Positions 15,914-24,098 of a stretch of 54,080 bases of DNA are shown here, one piece after another. Both the position numbers and the translations under genes were made by a program. Under the pieces are notes generated by a model. It had not been told where the DNA came from and made no database searches. It worked only from the letters and a program-made list of their open reading frames with translations. Within the stretch, counting starts at the first letter, position 1; each line of letters opens with the position of its first letter. This DNA comes from an uncultured Clostridia bacterium (GTDB lineage: Bacteria; Bacillota; Clostridia; Christensenellales; Borkfalkiaceae): NCBI GenBank assembly GCA_947631325.1, contig CANRKX010000004.1, positions 1-54,080 on the forward strand. Reading direction: 5' to 3'.

Positions 15914-16990
15914 TCAGTCGAAATATCCCTTTGCGGCGAGAAGTTCGGCAAGCAGAACTGCGCCGCCCGCCGCTCCGCGCAGAGTATTGTGCGAAAATCC
16001 GACGAACTTGTAGTCGAAGAGGTTGTCCTCTCTCAGCCTTCCCGCGCACACAGCCATGCCGTTCTCGGTGTATCTGTCGAGGGCGGGCTGGGGACGGTTG
16101 TCCTCTTCGAAGTAGTGTATAAACTGCTTGGGCGCGGAGGGAAGCGCAAGGGCTTGCGGCTCTCCCGAGAACTCCGCCCACGCCTTTAAAATTTCCTCTT
16201 TGGAAGGCTTGTTTTTGAACTTCACGAACACCGTCGCCGTGTGTCCGTCGGAGACGGGCACCCTCACGCACTGCGCCGTGATTATGGGGGAGGAGGCGGG
16301 CACAATCTTCCCGTTTTGTATCTCGCCCCAAATCTTCAAGGGCTCCTTTTCGCTCTTTTCCTCTTCGCCGCCTATATAGGGGATAACGTTGTCGAGTATC
16401 TCGGGCATGGTCTTAAAGGTCTTGCCCGCGCCCGAAACAGCCTGATAGGTGGAGACGGCTGCGCACTCTATCCCATATTTTTTCAAGGGGTGCAAGAGGG
16501 GCACGTAGGATTGAAGGGAGCAGTTGGATTTGACGGCTATAAACCCGCGCTTTGTGCCGAGACGCTTTTTCTGCGCGGCGATTACGGCGAGGTGATCGGC
16601 GTTTATCTCGGGGATAATCATGGGCACGTCGTCCGTGAAGCGGTGCGCCGAGTTGTTGGAAACTATGGGGCACTCAGCCTTGGCGTAAGCCTCCTCGAGG
16701 GCGCGAATCTCGTCCTTTTTCATGTTGACTGCGCAAAAGCAGAAATCAACTGCCTTTGCAATCTTTTCCAAATCCTTTTCGGCGTCAACCACCGTCATAT
16801 CCGCAAACTTTTGGGGCATGGGGTCGGCAAGCTGCCAAAGTTTTATGGCGTCTTTGTATTTTTTGCCCGCCGACCTTGACGACGCGGCAATCACTTTCAC
16901 CTCGAATTGGGGGTGATTTGCAAGCAGAACCAAAAATCTCTGCCCGACCATTCCCGTGGCGCCTATAACGCCAACCTTGTACTTTTTCAT
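15914..16990 (-). CDS. asd: Aspartate-semialdehyde dehydrogenase
   Basis: A 358-residue NADPH-dependent enzyme that reduces aspartyl phosphate to the semialdehyde for lysine, threonine and methionine synthesis. The nucleotide loop VGVIGATGMVGQRFL opens the protein, and the catalytic cysteine is Cys157 in VKSNCSLQS. The SNNSAHRFTDDVPMIIPEIN block resembles the archaeal/fungal-type subfamily, not the classical enterobacterial one. The frame stays open for 93 codons upstream, but that stretch is the riboswitch and its terminator. The start is therefore ATG at 16990, where GAGG precedes and MKKYKVGV begins the fold. First gene of the operon. Confidence 0.95.
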   Translation of the reverse strand: MKKYKVGVIGATGMVGQRFLVLLANHPQFEVKVIAASSRSAGKKYKDAIKLWQLADPMPQKFADMTVVDAEKDLEKIAKAVDFCFCAVNMKKDEIRALEEAYAKAECPIVSNNSAHRFTDDVPMIIPEINADHLAVIAAQKKRLGTKRGFIAVKSNCSLQSYVPLLHPLKKYGIECAAVSTYQAVSGAGKTFKTMPEILDNVIPYIGGEEEKSEKEPLKIWGEIQNGKIVPASSPIITAQCVRVPVSDGHTATVFVKFKNKPSKEEILKAWAEFSGEPQALALPSAPKQFIHYFEEDNRPQPALDRYTENGMAVCAGRLREDNLFDYKFVGFSHNTLRGAAGGAVLLAELLAAKGYFD

Positions 16991-17001
16991 ATAGACCTCT
17001 T

Positions 17002-17032
17002 TAAAAAATAAGCGGCAGTACGCCGTACTGCC
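17002..17032 (-). terminator. Riboswitch expression-platform terminator
   Basis: Read on the minus strand, a perfect stem (GGCAGTAC / GTACTGCC, 3-base loop) is followed by GCTTATTTTTT. It lies between the lysine aptamer and the asd ribosome site, and is the off state of the switch. Confidence 0.85.
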
Positions 17033-17050
17033 AACAAAATTCAACCGACA

Positions 17051-17219
17051 ATTAGCGCAACACAATAAACTGTGACAGTCGCAAAGGTATTGACCCGTGC
17101 GCCCGACGCGGGCAAGGAAGCCGCATCTCGGCGGAGGCGCCCTTTCGCCGCGGCGTAAGCGGAATATCCCTTGAAATATCCCTGTCCGCGGGTACTTTTG
17201 CCCGTCCGCTCCTCTAATC
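17051..17219 (-). promoter_or_regulatory. Lysine riboswitch (L-box) controlling asd-dapA-dapB
   Basis: Read on the minus strand, the conserved L-box blocks appear in order: GATTAGAGGAGCG, AAAAGTA, AAAGGGCG...GCCGAGA, GGGCGCACGGG and GACTGTCACAG. The closing stem pairs ATTAG at the 5' end with CTAAT at 17051-17055. Bound lysine should let the downstream terminator form and stop transcription of asd-dapA-dapB. Placement ahead of lysine-pathway genes agrees. The 16991-17346 gap holds this element, its terminator and two diverging promoters. Confidence 0.9.
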
Positions 17220-17228
17220 AGTATGCTT

Positions 17229-17257
17229 ATGATATCATACATCTTTTCAATTGTAAA
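17229..17257 (-). promoter_or_regulatory. Promoter of the asd operon
   Basis: On the minus strand, TTTACA (17257-17252), a 17-base spacer and TATCAT (17234-17229). It starts transcription just ahead of the riboswitch. Confidence 0.65.
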
Positions 17258-17287
17258 GATTTTTTGCAATCAGTACTGTAAAAATTA

Positions 17288-17316
17288 TTGAAAAAATTTT
17301 CCTTATATGATAAGAT
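17288..17316 (+). promoter_or_regulatory. Promoter of the 17.3-22.6 kb operon
   Basis: TTGAAA at 17288-17293, a 17-base spacer and TAAGAT at 17311-17316, 30 bases before the first start codon. It diverges from the asd promoter. Confidence 0.65.
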
Positions 17317-17346
17317 AGAAAGTGAATTTAAAGGCGGAAAAGCAAT

Positions 17347-18594
17347 ATGGCTGAACTCAACGGAATGCAGGGCAACGAGATTGCCGACGATTATAAGAGA
17401 AAATACGTGCCGCAGGGCAGGTGGCGCGACACTTGGGACGTGTTCAAATCCAACTTCTTCAAGCTGGTCTTATTGAACATATTCGTCCTCATAACCTTTG
17501 CCCCGGGCATAGCGATTGTCTATGTCCGCGCAAACTACGTCACAAATATGGGGCTTATATATCCCTTCAACTCCAGCGTGCTCTATCCCTATTACACGGA
17601 CGTGCGCGGGCTCTCCGAAAGGGTTATAATCTCGGCGGACTTGCTCTTCTATTCGCTTTTGTTCGTGGCGGGATTTATCGCTTCCTTGGGCATTTCGGGC
17701 TCGGCGTACTGCATAAGAAAGCTGATTTTGACCCACGGAGAGTTTAAGGTAAAGAACTTCTTCCACGGCATAAAGGTGGGATATTTCAACACCGTCGTGC
17801 CCGTGACTCTCTTTATTCTCTTCGTATTCGGCAGTATATTGATAGGCGATTGGAAGGACTTCGTCATTGCAACGGGCGGCAACGCCGCGGGCGCGATAAC
17901 GGCATACGTATTCATGATTATAGCGACCGTCGCGGCGGGGCTTTACCTCGCGTGGGTGTTCTCCGTCGGCGTGAGCTACAGGGTAAAACTCAAATATTTA
18001 ATCAAAAATTCCTTCGCGCTCTTAATCGGCACCCCCGTGCAGACGGTGTTTATCGCGGGCTTTGCGCTCATTCCCGTCTGGTTCATGTTCGGCGGCGGGT
18101 TCTGGATGATTATATCCTACGTGCTCTTTATATTCTTCGGATTCTCATATATCCTCTTGGTATGGCTCAGCTTCTCGCAGTGGGCTTTCGATCTCTTTAT
18201 AACCCCCAACTTAAAGGCGGAAAAGGAAGCGGCGCGCGCACAGAAGAGCGAGAAAGAGCTCTTGGCGGAGAAGGCGGAAGAGGACAGGCGGGTTGCCCGC
18301 GAACTGCTCGCCGCAGGGAAGAGCGAACTTATAGCCCGCCCCATAATGCCCATAGAGGACGGCTCTTCGCCCAAGTGCTTGGGCTATACCTTTACGAGGG
18401 CGGAGATATCTTCCGCCGCAGAGAGCCGCGAAAAGCTCGGCGAGGATATAGCCGCATATGAAAAGCAACACGCGGGTGACTCGGTGTACGTCGAATACAA
18501 CAAGATGTTTGCCGAGCGCGAAAAGGCGCTTTCCACCCCCGACGACAAGAAGGGCAAGAAGAAAAAGATAAGCTCGGACAACCTTTTAAAATGA
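17347..18594 (+). CDS. YesL/DUF624-like multi-span membrane protein with charged tail
   Basis: A 415-residue protein. Residues 25-285 hold about six membrane segments, with the first after an RWRDTWDVFKSNFFKL motif. The layout (short amphipathic start, WxxFKxNFxK, six helices) resembles YesL/DUF624 proteins, whose function is unknown. Residues 290-415 are a cytoplasmic, highly charged and partly coiled-coil tail (KAEKEAARAQKSEKELLAEK) ending in a lysine-rich patch. It is the first gene of a five-gene operon whose genes overlap by 4 bases or nearly touch; its stop overlaps the methyltransferase start (ATGA). No specific role can be assigned. Confidence 0.7.
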   Translation: MAELNGMQGNEIADDYKRKYVPQGRWRDTWDVFKSNFFKLVLLNIFVLITFAPGIAIVYVRANYVTNMGLIYPFNSSVLYPYYTDVRGLSERVIISADLLFYSLLFVAGFIASLGISGSAYCIRKLILTHGEFKVKNFFHGIKVGYFNTVVPVTLFILFVFGSILIGDWKDFVIATGGNAAGAITAYVFMIIATVAAGLYLAWVFSVGVSYRVKLKYLIKNSFALLIGTPVQTVFIAGFALIPVWFMFGGGFWMIISYVLFIFFGFSYILLVWLSFSQWAFDLFITPNLKAEKEAARAQKSEKELLAEKAEEDRRVARELLAAGKSELIARPIMPIEDGSSPKCLGYTFTRAEISSAAESREKLGEDIAAYEKQHAGDSVYVEYNKMFAEREKALSTPDDKKGKKKKISSDNLLK

Positions 18595-19316
18595 GGGGGA
18601 AGGCTTATTCCGCCCTCGGCGGCGTGTTCGAATATCTCAATTGCGACTGCGGCTATGAACAATGGTCGCAGTATTTAATTGAAAGGCTGCAAAGCGAGGG
18701 TGCAAAGCCCTTCGGGGCGGACGTGGGGTGCGGCAACGGCTATTTCACCCGCGCGCTCACGAGGGCGGGCTTTAAGACGGTGGGGATAGACATCTCGCCC
18801 CAAGCTCTCTCGGCAGCGGTCGATATTGCCCGCGGCGAAGGGCTTAATATAGAATTTTTACTCGGCGATATAACCAAACTAAAATTGCCGTCCAAAACGG
18901 GCTTTATAACCGCCGTCAACGACTGTATTAACTATGTGCCGCAATCTCAACTTGAAAAGACCTTCTCTCGGGTGGCGTCCAACCTCGTAAAGGGCGGCGT
19001 CTTCATCTTCGATATAAGCTCGGAGCGGAAGTTGAGGGAAGAGGTCGGCAACAACACCTTCGCCTCGGACGACGAGAGGGCGCCCTTCATATGGTTCAAC
19101 AGCTTGGAGGGCGACCGTATCAAGATGGATATAACGGTGTTTACGTTGAATGGCGACGGCACGTACGCCCGCCGCGACGAAAGTCAGATACAATATATCC
19201 ACAGCGAAGCCCATATCCTCTCCGCACTCGAAGTTGCGGGATTTTCGGCAAGGGGCGAGGGGCACCTCGGCGGGGATAAGGCGGACAGAATAAATTTTAT
19301 ATGCAAAAGACTATGA
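18591..19316 (+). CDS. Class I SAM-dependent methyltransferase
   Basis: A 241-residue Rossmann-fold enzyme. Motif I is ADVGCGNGYFTRAL (about residues 43-56), the acidic end of strand 2 is TVGIDISPQAL, motif II is FLLGDITKLKLP, and motif III is LVKGGVFIFDIS. The C-terminal half (IWFNSLEGDRIKMDITVF, then SEAHILSALEVAGF) is like small-molecule methyltransferases of the Clostridia. The substrate cannot be inferred. It overlaps its neighbours on both sides by 4 bases (ATGA), so it is translationally coupled in the operon with Hsp33. Confidence 0.85.
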   Translation: MRGKAYSALGGVFEYLNCDCGYEQWSQYLIERLQSEGAKPFGADVGCGNGYFTRALTRAGFKTVGIDISPQALSAAVDIARGEGLNIEFLLGDITKLKLPSKTGFITAVNDCINYVPQSQLEKTFSRVASNLVKGGVFIFDISSERKLREEVGNNTFASDDERAPFIWFNSLEGDRIKMDITVFTLNGDGTYARRDESQIQYIHSEAHILSALEVAGFSARGEGHLGGDKADRINFICKRL

Positions 19317-20137
19317 ATAAGCTGTATAAATCACTCGTGTACGACGGGCAGGTCTCTCTGTCGGTGCTCGAAACAACCCAACTCGTACAGAGCGCGATAA
19401 AAATTCATAACCTCGCGGACGGACCCGCAAAGATTTTGGGCGAAATGCTGACGGCATGCGCTTATATGGCGGGCTGTTTGAAGAGCGAGCGCGGCGCAGT
19501 GTCCTTGACTGTAAAGTCGGGCGGCGGAAGCGCGACGGTGAGCGTTTCGGGAGACGCCGAGGGGCATATCCGCGGCTATATCGACGGCGGCGAAGGCGGC
19601 TTGAAGGGGGGAACGCTGACAGTCATAAAGGACGACGGCTTTTCCCGCCCCTTCGTGGGAACGTGCGAGCTGAAAGCCCCCGACGTGTCCGAAAATCTCA
19701 TGCAATATTTCCACATGAGCGAGCAAATTCCCACCGCAGTCGCCATAGGCGCGGACGTGCAAAATGGCGTTTGCCGCGCGGCGGGCGGAGTAGTCATGCA
19801 GCTTCTCCCCGGCACTTCGGAGGAGAATATGGACAGGGCTGAGGAGAGAATGCAGGCTTTCGTCAATCCCACCAAAATCGTCGAGGAATACGGCGCGGAC
19901 GGCATAATCGAAAACTTTTTCAAGGGCGAAACAGACCGCTGCGGGCTATATATGTACTTCCCCGAATACAAATGCAACTGCTCGCGAGAGAAGATAGCGG
20001 GCGTCGTCGTCTCCCTCGGAAGAAAGGAAGTTGAGGACATAATTGCCGAAGAGGGCGCCGTAAAGGTGCACTGCCACTACTGCAACAGAGATTACATATT
20101 CGGCGAAGAGGACGTTGAAGAACTTTTCGGAAAATAA
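19313..20137 (+). CDS. hslO: Hsp33 redox-regulated chaperone
   Basis: A 274-residue cytoplasmic holdase that is switched on when its zinc site is oxidised. The N-terminal substrate-binding domain is recognisable (LGEMLTACAYMAGCLK, RGYIDGGEGGLKGG). The four zinc-binding cysteines are in place: Cys221 and Cys223 (CNCS) and Cys254 and Cys257 (CHYC). ATG 19313 overlaps the methyltransferase stop as ATGA, which I prefer over the in-frame ATG at 19301. A single hslO copy is visible. Its place in the operon does not suggest a special partner. Confidence 0.93.
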   Translation: MNKLYKSLVYDGQVSLSVLETTQLVQSAIKIHNLADGPAKILGEMLTACAYMAGCLKSERGAVSLTVKSGGGSATVSVSGDAEGHIRGYIDGGEGGLKGGTLTVIKDDGFSRPFVGTCELKAPDVSENLMQYFHMSEQIPTAVAIGADVQNGVCRAAGGVVMQLLPGTSEENMDRAEERMQAFVNPTKIVEEYGADGIIENFFKGETDRCGLYMYFPEYKCNCSREKIAGVVVSLGRKEVEDIIAEEGAVKVHCHYCNRDYIFGEEDVEELFGK

Positions 20138-20140
20138 TTT

Positions 20141-21808
20141 ATGAAAAAGACGGTTGAGATAGACTTTTCCGACGACAGGCTAATTGGCATTGCCGCGGAC
20201 ATGGTCGACGAACACAACTATATAGGCGCGCTCAAGATGCTCAACAAGAACGCCGCCATGACGGGCAACGACGCCGATTGTTTTATGCTGTACGCCGAGA
20301 TTTTCGACGATTTGGGGCTGCATATGCAGTGCATCAACAATTGGTTCAGGTTCATGGACGTCGTTGACGACGAGGAGGATTTAACCGAGTGTTACGAGGG
20401 GCTTGCCGTCAACTATATGGAGCTCGGCAACGAGGAGTTTTCGGCATACTATTATCATAAACTTCTCGTCTCCTCGGACGACGGCGAAGCCGCCGCCGAA
20501 CTGCGCGACGACCTCATGAAGGACTATGTATCCTCCGAGGAAAATCCCTTAAAATTCGTCTATCCGCCCGAGATTGCCGACCTTTCGGACGTCATTTCAG
20601 ACGGAATAACGCACATGAAAGAGGGCGACTATGCAAAGGCGCGCGAACTCTTCGAGTCGGTTCCCGAAAACAATCCGCAGTGGGCTTCGGCGAGGAACTA
20701 TCTCGCCATGTGCCTTATCATAGACGACAAGGACGGCGAGGCGGAGAGGGAATGCAGGTCGGTGCTCGAAAAAAATCCCGACGACGTGCAGGCGTTGACC
20801 ACACTTGCCGCCGTCTTAACCGAGAGCGGCAAGAGTGAGGAAGCCAATAAAATAACCAAAAAATTGCTCTCGCTCGACGTGAAAGGGCAGGACGATATAT
20901 ATAAAATTGCCACTGTGTGCTGCGAAAACGGCATGCACGCCCAAGCATATGAGCAGTTCTGCAAGATGGACAGCGACTTCGGCAATGACCTTACGATACT
21001 CTTCTTTAAAGCCGTGTCCGCCTTCAACTGCGGGATGTACGACGAGAGCTTTGCCGCCTTCGACAAACTGACTACTATCTATCCCGACGCGGTGACGGCG
21101 CGATATTACTATAACCTCGCGAGGGCTTTAAAAGAGCAGGGCGCGGACGACAAGTTGGGATATTTTTACAGACTCCCGCAGGAGATGAGACAGTCGTCAT
21201 TAAAACTGCTTGCGGCATATGTCAGATTGCCGCACAAAAAGGCAGAGCTCTTCGCCCAAGAGGTGGATATATCCTCCCTCGTCAAGTGGTGTTTCGACGA
21301 AGCCGAGCCGTCGGGGGTGGGAGATCTTCAATATCTCGCCATGCACGCCGCAATCAAGGCGGAAATGAACGACTATCTGAGGGATTTGCTTTTAAACGCC
21401 TTCCTGCCCGAAAAATTCAAGCTCGAAACTCTCGAATTGCTCGCCGAGCGCGACGTCTATGACGACTTCGGCATAGTCGTCTGCAACGTGTTCAGGCGGG
21501 TGACGACGCGCAAACTCAAGATAGGCAGAATGAAGAAAAAGGCGTTCGTCAGCGCATATGCCCGCCTCGTTGCCCACTTTGCGGTGATTGAGGACGAGTA
21601 CGGCGATAAGTTCGCCCGTTCCGCCGAGAAGCTATACAGAAAACTCCAAAAGGAAGAGAAGTTGGACGTGGCGGACGACATAGAGGCTTTGACCGCCGCC
21701 GTATTCTATGAATCAAAGGTGCGCGACGCCGGCGTCACGACAGAAAATATATGCAGCTTTTTCAACGTCTCGGAAGAGAGACTTGAAAGGGCGAGGGGAA
21801 TGATATGA
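20141..21808 (+). CDS. Tetratricopeptide-repeat protein, function unknown
   Basis: A 555-residue soluble, acidic protein with no signal peptide. Several TPR-like helical pairs can be seen: ALKMLNKNAAMTGNDADCFM, YAKARELFESVPENNPQW, AERECRSVLEKNPDDVQALT, and AAFDKLTTIYPDAVTARYYY. The second half (from about 360) has no clear repeat and ends in a helical domain (YESKVRDAGVTTENICSFFN). TPRs bind other proteins, so an adaptor role is likely but the partner is unknown. It follows hslO after 3 bases and overlaps the next gene by ATGA, which suggests that the two helical-repeat proteins work together. Confidence 0.75.
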   Translation: MKKTVEIDFSDDRLIGIAADMVDEHNYIGALKMLNKNAAMTGNDADCFMLYAEIFDDLGLHMQCINNWFRFMDVVDDEEDLTECYEGLAVNYMELGNEEFSAYYYHKLLVSSDDGEAAAELRDDLMKDYVSSEENPLKFVYPPEIADLSDVISDGITHMKEGDYAKARELFESVPENNPQWASARNYLAMCLIIDDKDGEAERECRSVLEKNPDDVQALTTLAAVLTESGKSEEANKITKKLLSLDVKGQDDIYKIATVCCENGMHAQAYEQFCKMDSDFGNDLTILFFKAVSAFNCGMYDESFAAFDKLTTIYPDAVTARYYYNLARALKEQGADDKLGYFYRLPQEMRQSSLKLLAAYVRLPHKKAELFAQEVDISSLVKWCFDEAEPSGVGDLQYLAMHAAIKAEMNDYLRDLLLNAFLPEKFKLETLELLAERDVYDDFGIVVCNVFRRVTTRKLKIGRMKKKAFVSAYARLVAHFAVIEDEYGDKFARSAEKLYRKLQKEEKLDVADDIEALTAAVFYESKVRDAGVTTENICSFFNVSEERLERARGMI

Positions 21809-22638
21809 AAATTTACGATTTCGACGCGATGTTCGACGAAAAACTGAGCGACTACATTTCAAAAAATTCGGGCAAGTATAAGGAGAGCGAGTGGGAGGAT
21901 ATGATACCCAAGCTCTACAAAAAATTCGGCGATACGCCCATAAAATCGATAGGTAAATCGCCCAAACAATTTTATGCCGAAATGTCGGGCGACGACCTCG
22001 TGAGGTGCTTAAAAACGCATATATCCCGCAATATTTCGGTGCCCGAGTTCCTCTGCGACGAGATTGAAAAGAGGGATGTGTATGAATTTCTCGCTCCCCT
22101 TCTCGACGGCAGCGAGGGCGAGCGCGACTATGCCGTGAACCTTATAGGCGCAGACAGACGGGCGGCGAAAAAGTACCTTGAAATGCTGTTAGCAAGCGAC
22201 GACGCCGACTTCAAAAATAAACTTTCCGACAACCTAAAAGAGCTTGCCGACGAGGTGGCGACTGAGGCTTTGCAGGCGTATAAAGAGGGCAAGGATAGTG
22301 AATATATGCTTGAAATTTTGTCACGGACGACGGCTCGCGACGATAAGATTTTCGAGGTGTTGTTGAACGAATTCCGCTCCGACGACGAAAATATACCCAT
22401 GCATGCGAGCTATCTCGCGGCGTACGGCGACGAGCGCGCCCTTCCCTACCTTCTCGAGAGGATTGACGGCGAGGGGATAACCTATATAGAATATCAGGAA
22501 TTGAAGTTTGCGATTGAAGCCCTCGGCGGCGAGTACGAAAAGGAGAGGGACTTTTCAAACGACGAATACTACAAGATGATCAAGGAGTCGTCTGCTTCTG
22601 CGGCAGATATATTCTCGCTCTTTTCGGACAAAAACTGA
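21805..22638 (+). CDS. HEAT-like helical repeat protein, function unknown
   Basis: A 277-residue soluble, acidic, nearly all-alpha protein. Short helical pairs (YEFLAPLLDGSEGERDYAV, DRRAAKKYLEMLLASDDADF, DERALPYLLERIDGEG) look like HEAT repeats and suggest a protein-binding solenoid. No catalytic motif or known domain is recognised. The N-terminus, MKIYDFDAMFDEKLSDYISKN, resembles uncharacterised clostridial proteins in similar operons, as far as I can tell. It is coupled to the TPR gene by an ATGA overlap and ends the operon 49 bases before the spore-coat pair. Confidence 0.6.
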   Translation: MKIYDFDAMFDEKLSDYISKNSGKYKESEWEDMIPKLYKKFGDTPIKSIGKSPKQFYAEMSGDDLVRCLKTHISRNISVPEFLCDEIEKRDVYEFLAPLLDGSEGERDYAVNLIGADRRAAKKYLEMLLASDDADFKNKLSDNLKELADEVATEALQAYKEGKDSEYMLEILSRTTARDDKIFEVLLNEFRSDDENIPMHASYLAAYGDERALPYLLERIDGEGITYIEYQELKFAIEALGGEYEKERDFSNDEYYKMIKESSASAADIFSLFSDKN

Positions 22639-22687
22639 AGTATAATGCCCATAAATAAGGTCAATAACCTTGTCGGAGGTATTATAT

Positions 22688-22876
22688 ATGCAGGAACTTA
22701 CTTCAAAGGAACTCGAACTCATCTCCGACGCGCTGACGGCGGAGGGACTTATCTGCAAGAAGGCGCGCGTCTACTCAAAGACGTTGACCGACGTCGATTT
22801 GGCGCAGTGCATGACCAAAATTGCGGACGAACACGAACAGCGTTACAATGCGCTTCTCAATCTTATAGGGGGTTGA
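22688..22876 (+). CDS. Small CotF-like spore coat protein
   Basis: A 62-residue all-helical protein beginning MQELTSKELELISDALTAE, with a C-terminal HEQRYNALLNLI. Small helical proteins of this kind sit beside CotF-family genes in many Clostridia and are annotated as spore coat proteins. The ATG at 22688 has a good CGGAGGT site 8 bases upstream; an in-frame TTG at 22670 lies before that site and is rejected. The gene is 4 bases before the larger coat gene, so the two are made together. A CATAAATA box near 22653 could belong to a sporulation promoter, but the -35 part is not convincing. Confidence 0.6.
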   Translation: MQELTSKELELISDALTAEGLICKKARVYSKTLTDVDLAQCMTKIADEHEQRYNALLNLIGG

Positions 22877-22880
22877 CGCT

Positions 22881-23174
22881 ATGAAACTCACCAAGAGCGA
22901 CACGACGCTGAACGAAAAGGACGCCCTTCAGGACATGCTTGAATCGGAAAAACAGCTGATGACCATCTACACGACGGCGATATTCGAGGGCAGCACAAAG
23001 GCGATAAGAAAGAGTTTTTCGGTTAATTTTACGGGCGTTGCCGACAACCAATACGACCTCTTCAACCAGATGTCGTCGCGCGGATATTACGAGCCCGCGC
23101 CCGCAAACAAGAACATGATCGACACCGCCAACCAAAACTACAAAAAGCAAAAAAGCGCACTGCGCGCCAACTGA
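22881..23174 (+). CDS. CotF family spore coat protein
   Basis: A 97-residue helical protein with the CotF signature NEKDALQDMLESEKQLMTIY followed by a second helix and a C-terminal YEPAPANKNMI block. Members are spore coat components in Bacillus and Clostridia, made in the mother cell late in sporulation. It forms a two-gene unit with the 62-residue protein and ends at a strong terminator. The intact coat genes contrast with the broken sigG and spoIIID at the window edges. Confidence 0.8.
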   Translation: MKLTKSDTTLNEKDALQDMLESEKQLMTIYTTAIFEGSTKAIRKSFSVNFTGVADNQYDLFNQMSSRGYYEPAPANKNMIDTANQNYKKQKSALRAN

Positions 23175-23190
23175 AAAATCACAAAAATTC

Positions 23191-23232
23191 AGGGGCGGCG
23201 AGGGTTAAATTTTAACCCTCGCCGCCCCTTTA
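23191..23232. terminator. Bidirectional terminator between coat genes and thioesterase
   Basis: A perfect 39-base palindrome (AGGGGCGGCGAGGGTTAAA pairing with its complement, tip A/T) followed by TT on the plus strand. It lies between convergent genes. Confidence 0.85.
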
Positions 23233-23280
23233 AAAATGCCGAAAATTTGCATATATATTGATATTTTTGCCCTATTTCAT

Positions 23281-23784
23281 TCAGAAAATTTCAATCTCTT
23301 TCAAGCCGTCGTCCACCAGATAGCAAAGCTCCTCATGGGGCACGGTGTCGGCGGCGATTTTGGATACGTCGAGCTTTATGTACTTTATTATTGCGGTGGC
23401 GAGGGGCTGACCGTCGCGGTCGAGAATTTTCGCGTCGGCGGTGAGGAAGTTGCCCGTCTCCTTCTGTATTTCCGCCCTGCCCAAAAGTTCTACGCCGTAA
23501 GGCACGGGCTTTCTGAACTTCGTCTCAATCGACATGGTGACGCCGAAGGTCTTTTCACAGCCCTCCTTCGCCCAGAGAGCGCGCAGTCCCAATTCGTCGA
23601 GCATGGCGGTAATAAGCCCGCCGTGCACCCGCCCGGGGTAGCTCTGGTGCTGTTCGCGATAGCAAAAAAGGCTTGCAACGCTGTCGTCCTCCATGGAATA
23701 AAAGGGGGCGCGCAGCCCGTATTCGTTGTCCAATCCGCACATTATGCACATCTTGCTGTTGCGCTGTTTTTTAACTACGTTCAT
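23281..23784 (-). CDS. PaaI-type hotdog thioesterase
   Basis: A 167-residue hotdog-fold protein. The central helix block GRVHGGLITAMLDELG is the PaaI-family signature, with the Asp in that helix as likely catalytic residue; the C-terminal strands (FLTADAKILDRDGQPLATAI) complete the fold. It should hydrolyse acyl-CoA or a similar thioester, substrate unknown. A cysteine pair near the N-terminus (MCIMCGLDNEYGL) is also seen in related clostridial proteins. I start at ATG 23784, which has GAGG 6 bases upstream; an in-frame GTG at 23805 would add 7 residues. Single gene. Confidence 0.85.
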   Translation of the reverse strand: MNVVKKQRNSKMCIMCGLDNEYGLRAPFYSMEDDSVASLFCYREQHQSYPGRVHGGLITAMLDELGLRALWAKEGCEKTFGVTMSIETKFRKPVPYGVELLGRAEIQKETGNFLTADAKILDRDGQPLATAIIKYIKLDVSKIAADTVPHEELCYLVDDGLKEIEIF

Positions 23785-23828
23785 ATGTTTTTCCTCGATT
23801 TGCACCCCTTTCTGGAGATTAAAATTAT

Positions 23829-23860
23829 TGCGGCGACGCCCTAATAAAGGCGTCGCCGCA
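23829..23860 (-). terminator. Terminator of the tRNA-Ser transcript
   Basis: A 12-base perfect stem (TGCGGCGACGCC / GGCGTCGCCGCA) lies 4 bases past the tRNA 3' end and is followed, on the minus strand, by AATAATTTTAAT. Confidence 0.6.
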
Positions 23861-23864
23861 TTTC

Positions 23865-23955
23865 TGGCGCGGATGGCGAGATTTGAACTCGCGCTACGGT
23901 TTCCCGTACTACTCCCTTAGCAGGGGAGCCCCTTGAGCCACTTGGGTACGTCCGC
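23865..23955 (-). tRNA. tRNA-Ser (anticodon GCT)
   Basis: A 91-base class II tRNA on the minus strand with CCA encoded. The acceptor arm pairs GCGGACG with CATCCGC with one C-A mismatch. The anticodon loop is CTGCTAAG (anticodon GCT, reads AGC/AGU). It has a long variable arm (GTAGTACGGGAAACCGTAG) and the GTTCAAATC T-loop. Confidence 0.95.
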
Positions 23956-24041
23956 CCGTCAATTGTCAAGCTAACACAATATACCATAAATTTGCGCGTT
24001 TGTCAAAGCTTTTTTATATTTTCGCACACAAATTTCAATTC

Positions 24042-24070
24042 TTTACTTGCAATGGGCAAAAGTATATGAT
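24042..24070 (+). promoter_or_regulatory. Promoter of the SGNH hydrolase gene
   Basis: TTTACT at 24042-24047, a 17-base spacer and TATGAT at 24065-24070. The start codon follows 28 bases later. Confidence 0.65.
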
Positions 24071-24098
24071 AAAATAAACGTCGAAAGAGGGAAAAAAT

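Noticed and set aside
16991-17269. A 93-codon N-terminal extension of asd
   Set aside because: The stretch is the lysine riboswitch and its terminator; the conserved enzyme begins at the ATG at 16990 with its own ribosome site.
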